NCBI RefSeq assembly: GCF_000472965.1
Contig: NZ_AXAU01000005.1
Span: 62,001-126,000 of the forward strand
DNA: 64,000 bases
DNA from: Bradyrhizobium murdochi
GTDB lineage: Bacteria; Pseudomonadota; Alphaproteobacteria; Rhizobiales; Xanthobacteraceae
Reading direction: 5' to 3'
A model generated the notes under the pieces. It saw nothing but the letters and a program-made list of their open reading frames with translations. It ran no database searches and had not been told where the DNA came from. Below are positions 16,394 to 25,042 of this stretch, in pieces (positions within the stretch are counted from its first letter, which is position 1; each line of letters opens with the position of its first letter). The position numbers were made by a program, and so were the translations under genes.

Positions 16394-17752
16394 ATGTCAG
16401 TTCGCAACAAGTCGCATCGGAAGCGCCACGCGCATACAGGCTCCGGAAATAACAAACCGGCAGCGCAGGCCAAGGCACATCATTCGTTTCGCGTCCGCGA
16501 TGCGCTGAGAGCACTCGGGCCCGGCCTGATCACGGGCGCGTCCGACGACGATCCGTCGGGAATTGGCACCTATAGCCAGGCCGGCGCACAGCTCGGTTAC
16601 GGCATCGGCTGGACCATGCTGCTGACATTTCCGCTGATGGCGGCGATCCAGGAAATCTCCGCGCGCGTCGGCCGCGTCACCGGGCATGGAATCGCGGGCA
16701 ACGTGAGCCGGCATTATTCGCCATGGCTGCTCAACGTGGTGGTGGCGATGCTGTTCATCGCCAACACCATCAACATCGGCGCCGATCTCGGCGCCATGGC
16801 GGACGCCACCAAACTGCTAATCGGCGGCCACAGCATCTTCTATGTACTGCTGTTCGGCGTGACCTCGGTCGCAGCGCAGATCTTCCTCGACTACAGGCGT
16901 TACGTGTTGGTGCTGAAATGGCTGACGCTCAGCCTGTTTGCCTATGTCGCCGCGGTCGCATTTGCTAAGGTTTCGTGGAGCGACGCGCTTGCCGGCATTC
17001 TCATTCCGCGCCCGGCCTGGAGCCTGGAATATTTCACAACCATCGTCGCCATTCTTGGCACCACGATCTCGCCCTATCTGTTCTTCTGGCAAGCCTCGCA
17101 GGAAGCCGAGGACCAGCGAGTCGACAAGGCGAAGCGGCCGCTGGTCGAAAAGCATTACGGCGCTCAGAAGGAATTCAATCGCATTCGCGCCGACACCATC
17201 GTCGGTATGGCGTTCTCCAACCTGATCGCATTGTCGATCATCGTAACCGCCGCGGCGACGCTGCATGCGGCCGGAAGGACCGATATCAAGAGCTCGGCGG
17301 ACGCGGCCGAAGCCCTGCGTCCGATCGCCGGCGCATTCGCTGAAACGATTTTTGCGCTCGGTATCGTCGGCACAGGACTGCTGGCAGTTCCGGTGCTCGC
17401 CGGCGCCGCCGCCTATGCCGTCGGGGAGGGACGGCGATGGCCGGTCGGGCTCGCGCGCAAGCCCAAGGCCGCCGCCGCGTTCTACGCGGTGCTGACGCTC
17501 TCGGCTGGCATAGGCATCGCGTTGAACTTCACGCCGATCAACCCGATCTCGGCGCTGTATTGGAGCGCGGTCATCAACGGGGTGCTCGCCGTGCCGGTGA
17601 TGGTGCTGCTGATGCTCATGGCCCGCCGCAGGGACGTGATGGACCGCTACGTCATCAAGGGTCCACTCTATTGGCTCGGATGCCTGTCCACCGCGGCGAT
17701 GCTGCTCAGCGTCGTCGCGATGGGGATGGGGTTTTTTGCTGGGAAGTTGTAG
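16394..17752 (+). CDS. Nramp-like divalent cation transporter with altered metal-binding motifs
   Basis: A 452-residue protein with about eleven membrane helices and the Nramp (SLC11) fold signature in helix 1 (LGPGLITGASDDDPSG) and helix 6 (ILGTTISPYLFFWQ). In canonical Mn/Fe importers these read DPGN and MPH; here they are D53-P-S-G56 and S226-P-Y228, so the methionine that gives transition-metal selectivity is absent. The substrate may therefore be a hard cation or something else. A positively charged 30-residue N-terminal tail (KSHRKRHAHTG) precedes helix 1. No regulator or ribosome site is obvious upstream. Confidence 0.9.
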   Translation: MSVRNKSHRKRHAHTGSGNNKPAAQAKAHHSFRVRDALRALGPGLITGASDDDPSGIGTYSQAGAQLGYGIGWTMLLTFPLMAAIQEISARVGRVTGHGIAGNVSRHYSPWLLNVVVAMLFIANTINIGADLGAMADATKLLIGGHSIFYVLLFGVTSVAAQIFLDYRRYVLVLKWLTLSLFAYVAAVAFAKVSWSDALAGILIPRPAWSLEYFTTIVAILGTTISPYLFFWQASQEAEDQRVDKAKRPLVEKHYGAQKEFNRIRADTIVGMAFSNLIALSIIVTAAATLHAAGRTDIKSSADAAEALRPIAGAFAETIFALGIVGTGLLAVPVLAGAAAYAVGEGRRWPVGLARKPKAAAAFYAVLTLSAGIGIALNFTPINPISALYWSAVINGVLAVPVMVLLMLMARRRDVMDRYVIKGPLYWLGCLSTAAMLLSVVAMGMGFFAGKL

Positions 17753-17766
17753 CGCCACACCACCGA

Positions 17767-17860
17767 CCTCATCCTGAGGAGCGCGTCTTCGCGCGTCTCG
17801 AAGGATGGGCCGCGGGCCTCATGGTTCGAGACGGCGCTTCGCGCCTCCTCACCATGAGGG
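17767..17860. repeat. Palindromic repeat 'cctcatcctgagga / tcctcaccatgagg' family (copy 1)
   Basis: Sub-hairpins around GAGCGCGTCTTCGCGCGTCTC and GAGACGGCGCTTCGCGCCTC are flanked by catcctgagg and ccatgaggg arms. Related copies are at 35286-35391 and 57391-57437. The element separates the convergent Nramp-like and TIGR02186 genes. Confidence 0.8.
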
Positions 17861-17867
17861 CTTGAAC

Positions 17868-18650
17868 TCAATCCTTCCGGAACACGATCGATGCCATCCA
17901 TCCCGTCATCAGCGCCATGAACGCAGTGACGAGCCCATAGACAAACCCGTTCTGGCGCGCGGTCGTCGCGACGAATTGTTCAAAGCCGACTTTCACGATT
18001 TCAAACGCAGTGTCGGTTTTGGCCACCAGCGCGCCTTCGGCGAACAGCTTGATCTCGACATTATAGAGGCCGATCGGCACTTCCGCAGGCAGCGGAATGC
18101 CGGTGCGGAACAGTGTCGGCGTCAGGAACGTCACCGCCGAGGTCTCCTCGCGATAGAGGCCGTGCTGCTTGCGCAGCCGCACGAAGGCACTGCGGAACGC
18201 ATCGTCCGGCACGACGTCGGCATAGTCGGGCCCGACGCGCTGGGTGAGCAGCACGTTGTTCAGCCCGAGCTGCTGCCGTCGCTGCACCTCGGGCGAAGCG
18301 ATGGCGTCGAACGGGCGGTTGGAAAATAGCGCCAGGTAGGTCGGCACCTGGAGGAACTGCCGGGAGTCGGTGTTGATCCAGATCCCGAACCGGCGCTCCT
18401 TGCGGCGCGTCACCATATCGGCGCGCGGGCCGGCAACCGTCACCACGAGATCGTAGCTGCGATTGGCCGGCGTGGTGGCGTCCTTCTCGACCGAACCGAA
18501 CAGCACCAGCTCCTCGCCGGAATAGTTCGGCGTCACGGTGACGCGATGGTTCGATACCGACACGATCAACCGCTCCGCCTGCGCGGGCGAGGCCGCGAGC
18601 AGAGCGCCCAGCGCAAGGCTTACGAGGATGAGCGGGGCGCGCGCGATCAT
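17868..18650 (-). CDS. TIGR02186 family membrane-anchored protein
   Basis: A 260-residue protein with an N-terminal signal peptide (LILVSLALGALLAASPAQA), a beta-rich periplasmic domain (VSVSNHRVTVTPNYSGEELV, VVTVAGPRADMVTRRK), and a C-terminal membrane helix (VYGLVTAFMALMTGWMAS). This is the TIGR02186 family of alphaproteobacteria, whose genes usually follow a TauE/SafE permease, as here: its ATG overlaps the upstream TauE stop by four bases. It is presumably an accessory to that transporter; the function has not been established. Confidence 0.9.
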   Translation of the reverse strand: MIARAPLILVSLALGALLAASPAQAERLIVSVSNHRVTVTPNYSGEELVLFGSVEKDATTPANRSYDLVVTVAGPRADMVTRRKERRFGIWINTDSRQFLQVPTYLALFSNRPFDAIASPEVQRRQQLGLNNVLLTQRVGPDYADVVPDDAFRSAFVRLRKQHGLYREETSAVTFLTPTLFRTGIPLPAEVPIGLYNVEIKLFAEGALVAKTDTAFEIVKVGFEQFVATTARQNGFVYGLVTAFMALMTGWMASIVFRKD

Positions 18651-19573
18651 CCGGTGCCCCCCGTTTCGCGGATGGTGAAGAGATCCTCAGGCCGGATCAC
18701 CAGCTCGACGGCAAAACGGACGCCGACGGCGAGCACCAACAGGCCGAGCAGCAGCCGCAAATGCTCGCCGCGGATCTTCTGCCCCGCGCGGGCGCCGAAC
18801 TGGGCGCCGGTGACGCCGCCGACCATCAGGATCAGCGCCAGGACCGCATCGACCAGATGATTGGTGACCGCATGCAGCATGGTGGCGAACACCATCGTGA
18901 CCAGGGTGAGCACCATCGAGGTACCGATCACGGTCGAGGTCGGCACCCGCAGCACATAGATCAACAGCGGCACCAGGATGAACCCGCCGCCGATCCCCAT
19001 CACGGCGCCGATGAAGCCGATGACCAGGCCGATCACGACGACCGGAATGACGGATAGATAGATTTTCGAGCGCTTGAAGCGCATCTTCAACGGCAGGCCA
19101 TGAATCCAGACATGGCTGCCCGGGCGGCGCGTGGTGACCGGGCCGCCGCGGCGGGCCCTGAGCAGCGCCCGCAGGCCTTCCCAGAACATCAGGGCGCCGA
19201 CGGTGGTCAGCAGGATCACGTAAGACGTCGCGATCATAAGATCGAGCTGACCGAGCGAGCGCAGCAGCGTGAAGGTCCAGACCCCTAGCGCCGTGCCTAA
19301 ACCGCCGCCGCTTAGCAGCACCACCGCCAGGACCGGATCGATGGCGCGCCGCCGCCAGTAGGAGATCGCGCCGGAGAACGAGGACGCCGCGATGTGGCTG
19401 GCGACCGAGGCGACCGCGACCGCGGGCGCAATGCCGACGAAGATCAATAGCGGCGTCATCAGGAAGCCGCCGCCGATCCCGAACATGCCGGAGACGAACC
19501 CAACCGCCGCGCCCATCGCCAGGATGAGGAAAACATTGACCGGAATGTCAGCGATCGGGAGGTAGAGCTGCAC
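18647..19573 (-). CDS. Sulfite exporter TauE/SafE family protein
   Basis: A 308-residue permease with eight or more membrane helices and the paired glycine-rich signatures of the family: GFVSGMFGIGGGFLMTPLL near the N-terminus and GFIGAVMGIGGGFILVPLL in the second half. Family members move sulfite, sulfoacetate or related anions across the inner membrane. The GTG at 19573 yields the typical start MQLYLPIADIPVNVF; a GTG at 19621 is an alternative. The stop is overlapped by the start of the TIGR02186 gene, so the pair is translationally coupled. Confidence 0.92.
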   Translation of the reverse strand: MQLYLPIADIPVNVFLILAMGAAVGFVSGMFGIGGGFLMTPLLIFVGIAPAVAVASVASHIAASSFSGAISYWRRRAIDPVLAVVLLSGGGLGTALGVWTFTLLRSLGQLDLMIATSYVILLTTVGALMFWEGLRALLRARRGGPVTTRRPGSHVWIHGLPLKMRFKRSKIYLSVIPVVVIGLVIGFIGAVMGIGGGFILVPLLIYVLRVPTSTVIGTSMVLTLVTMVFATMLHAVTNHLVDAVLALILMVGGVTGAQFGARAGQKIRGEHLRLLLGLLVLAVGVRFAVELVIRPEDLFTIRETGGTG

Positions 19574-19854
19574 GCGCGTCTGCTTTTGTAGCTTTGCCGC
19601 AAGAGACGGCCGGGGGGCCACTCAGGGCATGGTTTGTCTTGTATTTGCCGGCAGTGGAATCCGGTTCGCGCATGCACCTTTGCGTGCGCAGGGCCGGTTC
19701 CCGCGCCTTTGCATAACTGAATTCGGCAGCGTGAGGGACTAAAAATGCCCGGCAAGGCAAATTTTTGCCGTACGTGCGCGTGTCCCAGGACGTTGAAACG
19801 CTGTTACAAAATCCGGAAAGCCAGTCGGTTCGTGGGACTGGCACTTGGCCGGGC

Positions 19855-20652
19855 TCAGGGCTTTCCGAGCGGCTCGGTGACAAGGTTCATCGCCAGCGCC
19901 TGCTTGGGGCTGAGCCAGCGAATGTCCCTGGTCTCGGACATCGCTTCCACGATCGAGGATGAAACCCCCATTTTGGTCATGTAGCCCAACACCGCGCCCG
20001 ATATCCGCTGGGCCTCTGCGACGGGATCGCCCAAGGGCCTGGTCGTGACAAACCGATGAACGCCCAATGCCGAGCCCAATACGCCAAAGCGGGTCTTGCC
20101 CCCGGCATAGGCCAGCACGCAGGCGCTGGCGCAGTAACCGGGCTTGATGCGGCCCGCAGCGTCGGCGCTGCCGACAGCGGTCGCTAGCCCCCGCGATCGG
20201 ATGATCTCGCCCATGATCACGGCCTGGTTCAAATCACCGCCGGGGGAGGCCAACAGGACGATGTCACCGGGGGCGAGGTTGGCCTGGTCCAGCCTGCTGC
20301 GAAACCAGCTCGCCGCGGCGGGGCCGATCGTGCCGCTGACGAACAGGGCGCGGCGCCCCTGGCTCGAACCGTCGAGGTGGAGCGTATCGATCACCTGGGA
20401 TGTCAGGCTTGGCGAGACGTACTGGTCCTTCCAGTAGTGCCACGCCTCCGGTTGCGACAGGTCCCGGTAGGCGCGAATGCAGATGCCGGCAACCAGCAGG
20501 ATGAAGATCGCCACCGTCCAAAACTGCCATTGGCGCCGGGGTGGCTGGGGCGGCGGCGCCTGACCGGGCGGGAGGCGCGGTGGCGCAACCGCAGGGCCCG
20601 TCGGCGAGCGGCGGAGGCGATTTTCCCCGTTCTGGCTGTCGTCGGCTGACAA
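19855..20652 (-). CDS. Membrane-anchored ClpP-like protein, probable periplasmic serine protease (COG3904-like)
   Basis: A 265-residue protein with a proline-rich cytoplasmic tail (about residues 15-40), one membrane anchor (WTVAIFILLVAGICIRAY, about 45-62), and a periplasmic ClpP/crotonase-fold domain. The oxyanion loop SPGGD is at 136-140, the serine lies in CASAC (S176), and the likely histidine in GVHRF (H199). The flanking cysteines C174 and C178 would be oxidised in the periplasm. The family is poorly characterised; proteolysis is predicted from the dyad, not shown. It lies between TauE and the PodJ-like gene, all on the minus strand. Confidence 0.8.
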   Translation of the reverse strand: MSADDSQNGENRLRRSPTGPAVAPPRLPPGQAPPPQPPRRQWQFWTVAIFILLVAGICIRAYRDLSQPEAWHYWKDQYVSPSLTSQVIDTLHLDGSSQGRRALFVSGTIGPAAASWFRSRLDQANLAPGDIVLLASPGGDLNQAVIMGEIIRSRGLATAVGSADAAGRIKPGYCASACVLAYAGGKTRFGVLGSALGVHRFVTTRPLGDPVAEAQRISGAVLGYMTKMGVSSSIVEAMSETRDIRWLSPKQALAMNLVTEPLGKP

Positions 20653-20754
20653 TCGATCCTCTTTGCAAGCCGGATCCGTTCAGGATCAGGCTGACCAGAA
20701 GCACTAATACGAATTTATGGCCGAGGATATGGCAGCGATGGCGGCGGTAAGCGC

Positions 20755-23700
20755 TTAGTGAAAGGCGGCAGTGCGCTTGGTCGCAACCGGCTTGGCGGCG
20801 GGCTTGCCCGTGGCAGGTGCGGGGACCGAATCCCAGCCGCCGGCGGGTGACGCTACGTTTACGGCCTCGTCAGGCTGCGGCTCGACGGTGAAGGTCTGGA
20901 TCGCAAGCTTGGCCGCTGCCAGCGACTGGGCGTCGAGGCGCTTGGCAACATCGTCGCACTTGCGGCCGGCATCCGCATCGCCCTGGGCGGCTGCGAGGCT
21001 GAACCATTTGAAGGATTCGGCGAGGTTCTGTTCGACGCCGATGCCGCGGGCATAGAGGATGCCGAGGTTGAACTGGCTGTCGGCGACGCCGCGATCGGCG
21101 GCTTTGCGGAACCAGATCGACGCGCTCTTGTAATTGGCGCCCTTGCCGCCGCCATCGGCGTCGAGCACCGCCAGGTTATGCATCGCCTTGGCGCTGCCGC
21201 GCTCGGCCGCCTGCAGGTAGTAACGCCGCGCGATATCCAGGTCCTTTTTCACGCTCATGCCCTTCTCGTAGAAGGTGCCGAGCCGAAACAGTGCGGGCAC
21301 CACGCCGGCCTGCGCCGCGCGGTCATACCATTTAGCGGCCTCGTCGAGGTTCGAGGCGACGCCCTTGCCTTCGGCAAAGCGCACGCCGACCTCGTAAGCC
21401 GCGGCCGGGTCGCCCTTCAGCGCGGCGGCGCGCAGCACCGGGCCGCCGATAGCATCAGGCAACCGCTCGCTCGGCGGCACCGCGATCATCGCAAGCTTGC
21501 CGCCGCCGGCCGGCATTGCCTGGATCGTGCCGGTGATATCGCTGGCCGTAACCGGAGATGCCGTGGCCTGCGGCGGAGCTTCGACCCGCGCGCTATCCAG
21601 CGTGTTCGGTGCGGAAGAATTGTTCGATTGCTTCTCGACCGGCGTCGGCGAGATCATAGAGGGCGCCTGCGGCGCGGGCATCGCAGGAGCGGGCCTGGCG
21701 CCGCTCTCCGAGGATGCGGGGGCCTGCGCCGGTGGGGCCGGCTCTCTGGGCTGCTCCATCATCGGCAGTTGCAGCACGCTTCCGGTATCCAGCAGCGTCA
21801 TCGCCATCTTGAAAGTGCCGAGCACGATCACGACCACGCTCGCGCCGACCAGCAGCGAGCGGATCTTGGAGGAAATGTTCGAGGCGTTCTTGTCGCCGGC
21901 CTTGGCCTTGTCGCCGCCCTTGTCCTTCGATACGGCCTTCGCAGCCGAACGTCCGGCTTTCTCGGGCGGGGGCGCGGCGGCTGCGGCCTGCGCGGCGCGG
22001 CGCGCGGCGGCAATGAAGCTCGATGAGCTGACCGGCTCCTTCGGTGCGGAAGCAATCTCGCTGATCGCGTTTTCGGAAGCGGCGATCCGTTCCGATGGCG
22101 AAGCGACGCGCGGCGGCGGCCGCGTGCCGGGCTCGAGCGGGTGATCCGGCGGCAATTCCGGCGCGATCGCGGCGCGCGGTGCGGCCGCATGCGGCTCCAG
22201 GATTTCGCTGATCGCGCGCGGCGGTAGTGGCGGCGCAACCGGCGCGGCCGGCTGCACGGCGTGGAATTCGCGCGGGGCGGCGGCAAAGGGCTCCGGAGCA
22301 TTGCCCTGCAGCGCGGCAGGGTTGGGCAATTCCGGCTTCGTTTGCTGCGGATAGGTCATCAGCGGCGTGGTCGGGCGGGGCGCTTCCTCGCGCGTTTCGG
22401 CCGTTGCAGGCGGAGCGGCGGACGTAGCCGTCGCACCGCGAACCCCGCGCAGATCGCCTTCTATCATCGACAGGCGATCGACCACATGGCCGAGCGTGTT
22501 GTGAACGGTCTCCAGCGAGTCCTGCGTGCGGCGATCGGTTTCCGACTGGCTGAAGCGGATATCGGATAGTTCGCGCTTGACCAGATCGACGATGCCGGTG
22601 TCCGCCGGCTGCGATGCACTGCCGGAATTGCGGTTGGATTCGGCGAGCGCGACCAGGCTGGCGTGCTGGCGTTCGAGAGAGCGCAGAATGTCGTGCAGGC
22701 CTTCCTCGACCCGTCCGAGGTCGATGGCGGGTGTGGCGGCGGAACGATCGTTGGAGGCTTCCAGGCGCTCCAGGAGATACGAGACGCGCTGTTCGAGATG
22801 GGCAAATGCCGACGCATTGTCGTCGCCGGCCGGAATGCGGTCGAGCCGCTCCGACAGTGAGCGCAGCGCGTTTTCGACATATTCTGAATTCTCGCCTGCG
22901 GCCGGCGGCTGCCGGGATTCCAGCGTCGAGGTCAGCGCGGCCAGGCGCTGTTCGAGAATACCGAAGGCATCGCTGTTGCCGTCAAAGCGGGAAAGCTGGT
23001 CGACCTTGGCCGACAGCGCGTGCACGTCGTCGGCGAGCCGGGCGAGCGCGTCGTTGGAGGCGACGTTGGAGACGATCCCGCGCAGCGCCGCGATCGCGCT
23101 TTCGAGCTGCTGCACGGTCGAGGGATCGTCGTTCGAGCGGAGGATCAGATCGAGCTTGGCGCCGAGATTGTGGATCGCCTCGTCATAGCCGGTGAGCTGC
23201 TCGGCCGGCGTCAGCGAGCGCAACGCTTCGCGGATTTCGCCGAGCGCGCGCTCGATATTGGCCAGCATCTGGCCGTCGGTGCCATTATGGCGGCTATCGT
23301 CGATGCGGCGGGACAGCGAGCGGATTTCGTTCTCGAGCGATTCGATCTCCCGCCGCGGCACCGCCTCGGTGATGGCCTGACGGATTTCGGCAAGCTCGCT
23401 GCGGAACGCCGCGATCGACTGTTCGATATGATCGGGACGCTGCAGCGCCTCGATCTGGCTGGTGATCTTGATCAGGTGCCGTTCGAGCGAAGAAAAGTCC
23501 GGCCCCGCAGGCGCGGCCTGCGTCACTGGCTGCCCAGATTTGGGCTGCGCAGAATAGGGCTGGGCGGCGGAAGCCGTCGGCGCGGCATTGCGCGCCGGCA
23601 TCTGGCGCGGCGGTGGCGTATCGAGTTCGTTCTGGCGCGCGGCGATTTCGGCGACCGCAAAATCCATCGAGGCCGGGCTGAGCGGCGGCGCCGGGCGATA

Positions 23701-24132
23701 GACCTGGGCCGCGGCACGCTCGACCAAATCGGTCTGACGCTGCCTTTCCTGCATCTGCGCCTGACGAACCGGCACGGGATTCGAAATCTGCGACAGCCGC
23801 GCGTCGAGGCGCGAAATGGCCTCGTTGAGCTGGCGGGCCACCGTCGGCTCGCCATGAGCGGCTTCGCCGCGGGCTGTCGGCCGCGAAATCTGCTCGATCT
23901 GTTTTGTGATCGAATCCAGCCGCTGGTGAATGTCGGCCACGTCGGGGATCTGCCGGCCCGGCGTCGCCGGCCGCTGACTGGAGGGCACGCCAAAACTGGG
24001 CGGGGCCGGTTCGCCGATGGTGGAATTCAGCCATTCGTTCAGCGACATGCCGGCGCGGCGCGCAGCCGCCTCGGCCCTGTCGCGGACCGATGGATCGATG
24101 CCGTCAACACTCCACGATACGCGCGAATTCAT
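20755..24132 (-). CDS. PodJ-like polarity factor with coiled coil, one membrane helix and Sel1 repeats
   Basis: A 1,125-residue protein. Residues 7-38 carry the WSVDGIDPSVRDRAEAAAR and GMSLNEWLN motif found at the N-terminus of PodJ proteins. A long region with heptad-like pattern and glutamine/alanine-rich linkers runs to about 560, then proline-rich sequence, a membrane helix at about 759-781, a second proline-rich linker, and four Sel1-like repeats in the periplasm (about 899-1055). This order matches Caulobacter and Sinorhizobium PodJ, which organise polar organelles and division-plane asymmetry. The lengths of the linkers differ widely in the family, so ortholog status is likely rather than proven. 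Confidence 0.82.
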   Translation of the reverse strand: MNSRVSWSVDGIDPSVRDRAEAAARRAGMSLNEWLNSTIGEPAPPSFGVPSSQRPATPGRQIPDVADIHQRLDSITKQIEQISRPTARGEAAHGEPTVARQLNEAISRLDARLSQISNPVPVRQAQMQERQRQTDLVERAAAQVYRPAPPLSPASMDFAVAEIAARQNELDTPPPRQMPARNAAPTASAAQPYSAQPKSGQPVTQAAPAGPDFSSLERHLIKITSQIEALQRPDHIEQSIAAFRSELAEIRQAITEAVPRREIESLENEIRSLSRRIDDSRHNGTDGQMLANIERALGEIREALRSLTPAEQLTGYDEAIHNLGAKLDLILRSNDDPSTVQQLESAIAALRGIVSNVASNDALARLADDVHALSAKVDQLSRFDGNSDAFGILEQRLAALTSTLESRQPPAAGENSEYVENALRSLSERLDRIPAGDDNASAFAHLEQRVSYLLERLEASNDRSAATPAIDLGRVEEGLHDILRSLERQHASLVALAESNRNSGSASQPADTGIVDLVKRELSDIRFSQSETDRRTQDSLETVHNTLGHVVDRLSMIEGDLRGVRGATATSAAPPATAETREEAPRPTTPLMTYPQQTKPELPNPAALQGNAPEPFAAAPREFHAVQPAAPVAPPLPPRAISEILEPHAAAPRAAIAPELPPDHPLEPGTRPPPRVASPSERIAASENAISEIASAPKEPVSSSSFIAAARRAAQAAAAAPPPEKAGRSAAKAVSKDKGGDKAKAGDKNASNISSKIRSLLVGASVVVIVLGTFKMAMTLLDTGSVLQLPMMEQPREPAPPAQAPASSESGARPAPAMPAPQAPSMISPTPVEKQSNNSSAPNTLDSARVEAPPQATASPVTASDITGTIQAMPAGGGKLAMIAVPPSERLPDAIGGPVLRAAALKGDPAAAYEVGVRFAEGKGVASNLDEAAKWYDRAAQAGVVPALFRLGTFYEKGMSVKKDLDIARRYYLQAAERGSAKAMHNLAVLDADGGGKGANYKSASIWFRKAADRGVADSQFNLGILYARGIGVEQNLAESFKWFSLAAAQGDADAGRKCDDVAKRLDAQSLAAAKLAIQTFTVEPQPDEAVNVASPAGGWDSVPAPATGKPAAKPVATKRTAAFH

Positions 24133-24256
24133 GCTCTCGTCCGGTTCCGCTACGGCGCCCCACCCGCGCCATCAGCCTCCCCGCACGTCCCACTGAAGAG
24201 ACAATCGTATTTTCGCGCGGGTCGCCTGCCTCGGAACCGACTTTTCCGCGTTACGG

Positions 24257-24271
24257 TAAAGAAGGGGTTAA
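24257..24271 (-). promoter_or_regulatory. Possible CtrA-like half-match upstream of the PodJ-like gene
   Basis: On the minus strand the sequence reads TTAA-N7-TTTA, one base from the TTAA-N7-TTAA CtrA consensus, about 125 bases upstream of the start. podJ is cell-cycle controlled in Caulobacter, which makes the match worth noting, but such near-matches arise by chance. Confidence 0.25.
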
Positions 24272-24318
24272 GGAATGGGGCGGTCGGCCCCAAAAGTTAC
24301 CGGCCGGCCAAATCGGCG

Positions 24319-24915
24319 TTAGCGGTTGGTTTCGCGCTTGACGTCCTCGATCGGCACAACGTTCGTCCGCCCCGCGCCGGAAGATAGGGCCGACAATGCC
24401 TCGATCGCCTCTTCGCACCATTCCGCCACGGCGCGCTCGTGGGCGAGGCCGATGCGAAGTCCCAGCAATTTGCCGACGTCGGCCGGCGGTGCCGTGCCGT
24501 CAGGGAATCGCTTGTTGAGCAGGCGTTCGTAGCGGGCGAAGCGGTCGCGGTGGTGCTCTAGCCGCGCCATCAGGTCGGTGCGGAGCGGTTCGATGTCGAC
24601 ACTGTCCAGCGCGTAGAGCCGCACCAGGAGGTCGTCCTTGATCGAGGCCGGAACGCTCGGCCGCGCGGCCCAATGCCGAAGCGCGGCGCGCCCCTCCGGT
24701 GTGAGGGTATAGACCAGCTTGTTCGGCTTGCCGGATTGCACCACCTCGCGGCCCTGGATGTGGCCGCGGTCGCGAAGCTTTGTGAGTTCCCGGTAGATCT
24801 GCTGGTGGTCGGCCTTCCAGAAAAACCCGATCGAGTTGTCGAACGTCTTGGCGAGCTCATAGCCCGTCATCGGACGTTCGGTCAGGCAGGCAAGGATCGC
24901 GTCACCAAGCGCCAA
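24319..24915 (-). CDS. PadR family transcriptional regulator
   Basis: A 198-residue PadR-type regulator: an N-terminal winged helix (AILACLTERPMTGYELAKTF through LRDRGHIQGREVVQSG and KLVYTLTPEGRAAL) and a C-terminal helical dimerisation domain of the Vir_act_alpha_C type (residues about 95-180). PadR proteins are usually repressors that release DNA on binding a small ligand. It is divergent from the NTF2-like gene across 127 bases that contain two adjacent perfect dyads, good candidates for its operator. Confidence 0.93.
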   Translation of the reverse strand: MALGDAILACLTERPMTGYELAKTFDNSIGFFWKADHQQIYRELTKLRDRGHIQGREVVQSGKPNKLVYTLTPEGRAALRHWAARPSVPASIKDDLLVRLYALDSVDIEPLRTDLMARLEHHRDRFARYERLLNKRFPDGTAPPADVGKLLGLRIGLAHERAVAEWCEEAIEALSALSSGAGRTNVVPIEDVKRETNR

Positions 24916-24950
24916 GACGCCGGCCTCCGGCTTTCATGTGATTTGACATT

Positions 24951-24982
24951 ATGCACAAAGTTGCATATGCGTCAACGCGCAT
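24951..24982. promoter_or_regulatory. Twin operator-like dyads between PadR and NTF2-like genes
   Basis: Two abutting 16-base perfect inverted repeats lie in the divergent promoter: ATGCA-N6-TGCAT (24951-24966) and ATGCG-N6-CGCAT (24967-24982). Both fit the ATGY-N8-RCAT spacing of known PadR boxes (ATGT-N8-ACAT). They begin 36 bases upstream of the PadR start. The dyads are seen; PadR binding is inferred. Confidence 0.65.
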
Positions 24983-25042
24983 AAGCTCCAGAGAAGCCCA
25001 TTCACCGGCAACAGCCCGTCATCGGCCGCCAGAGGAGACATG

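Noticed and set aside
23020..24387. Long plus-strand open frame opposite the PodJ-like gene
   Set aside because: It is the antisense shadow of a high-GC coding region; the translated product has the arginine-rich, low-complexity look of such shadows and no family-like segment.
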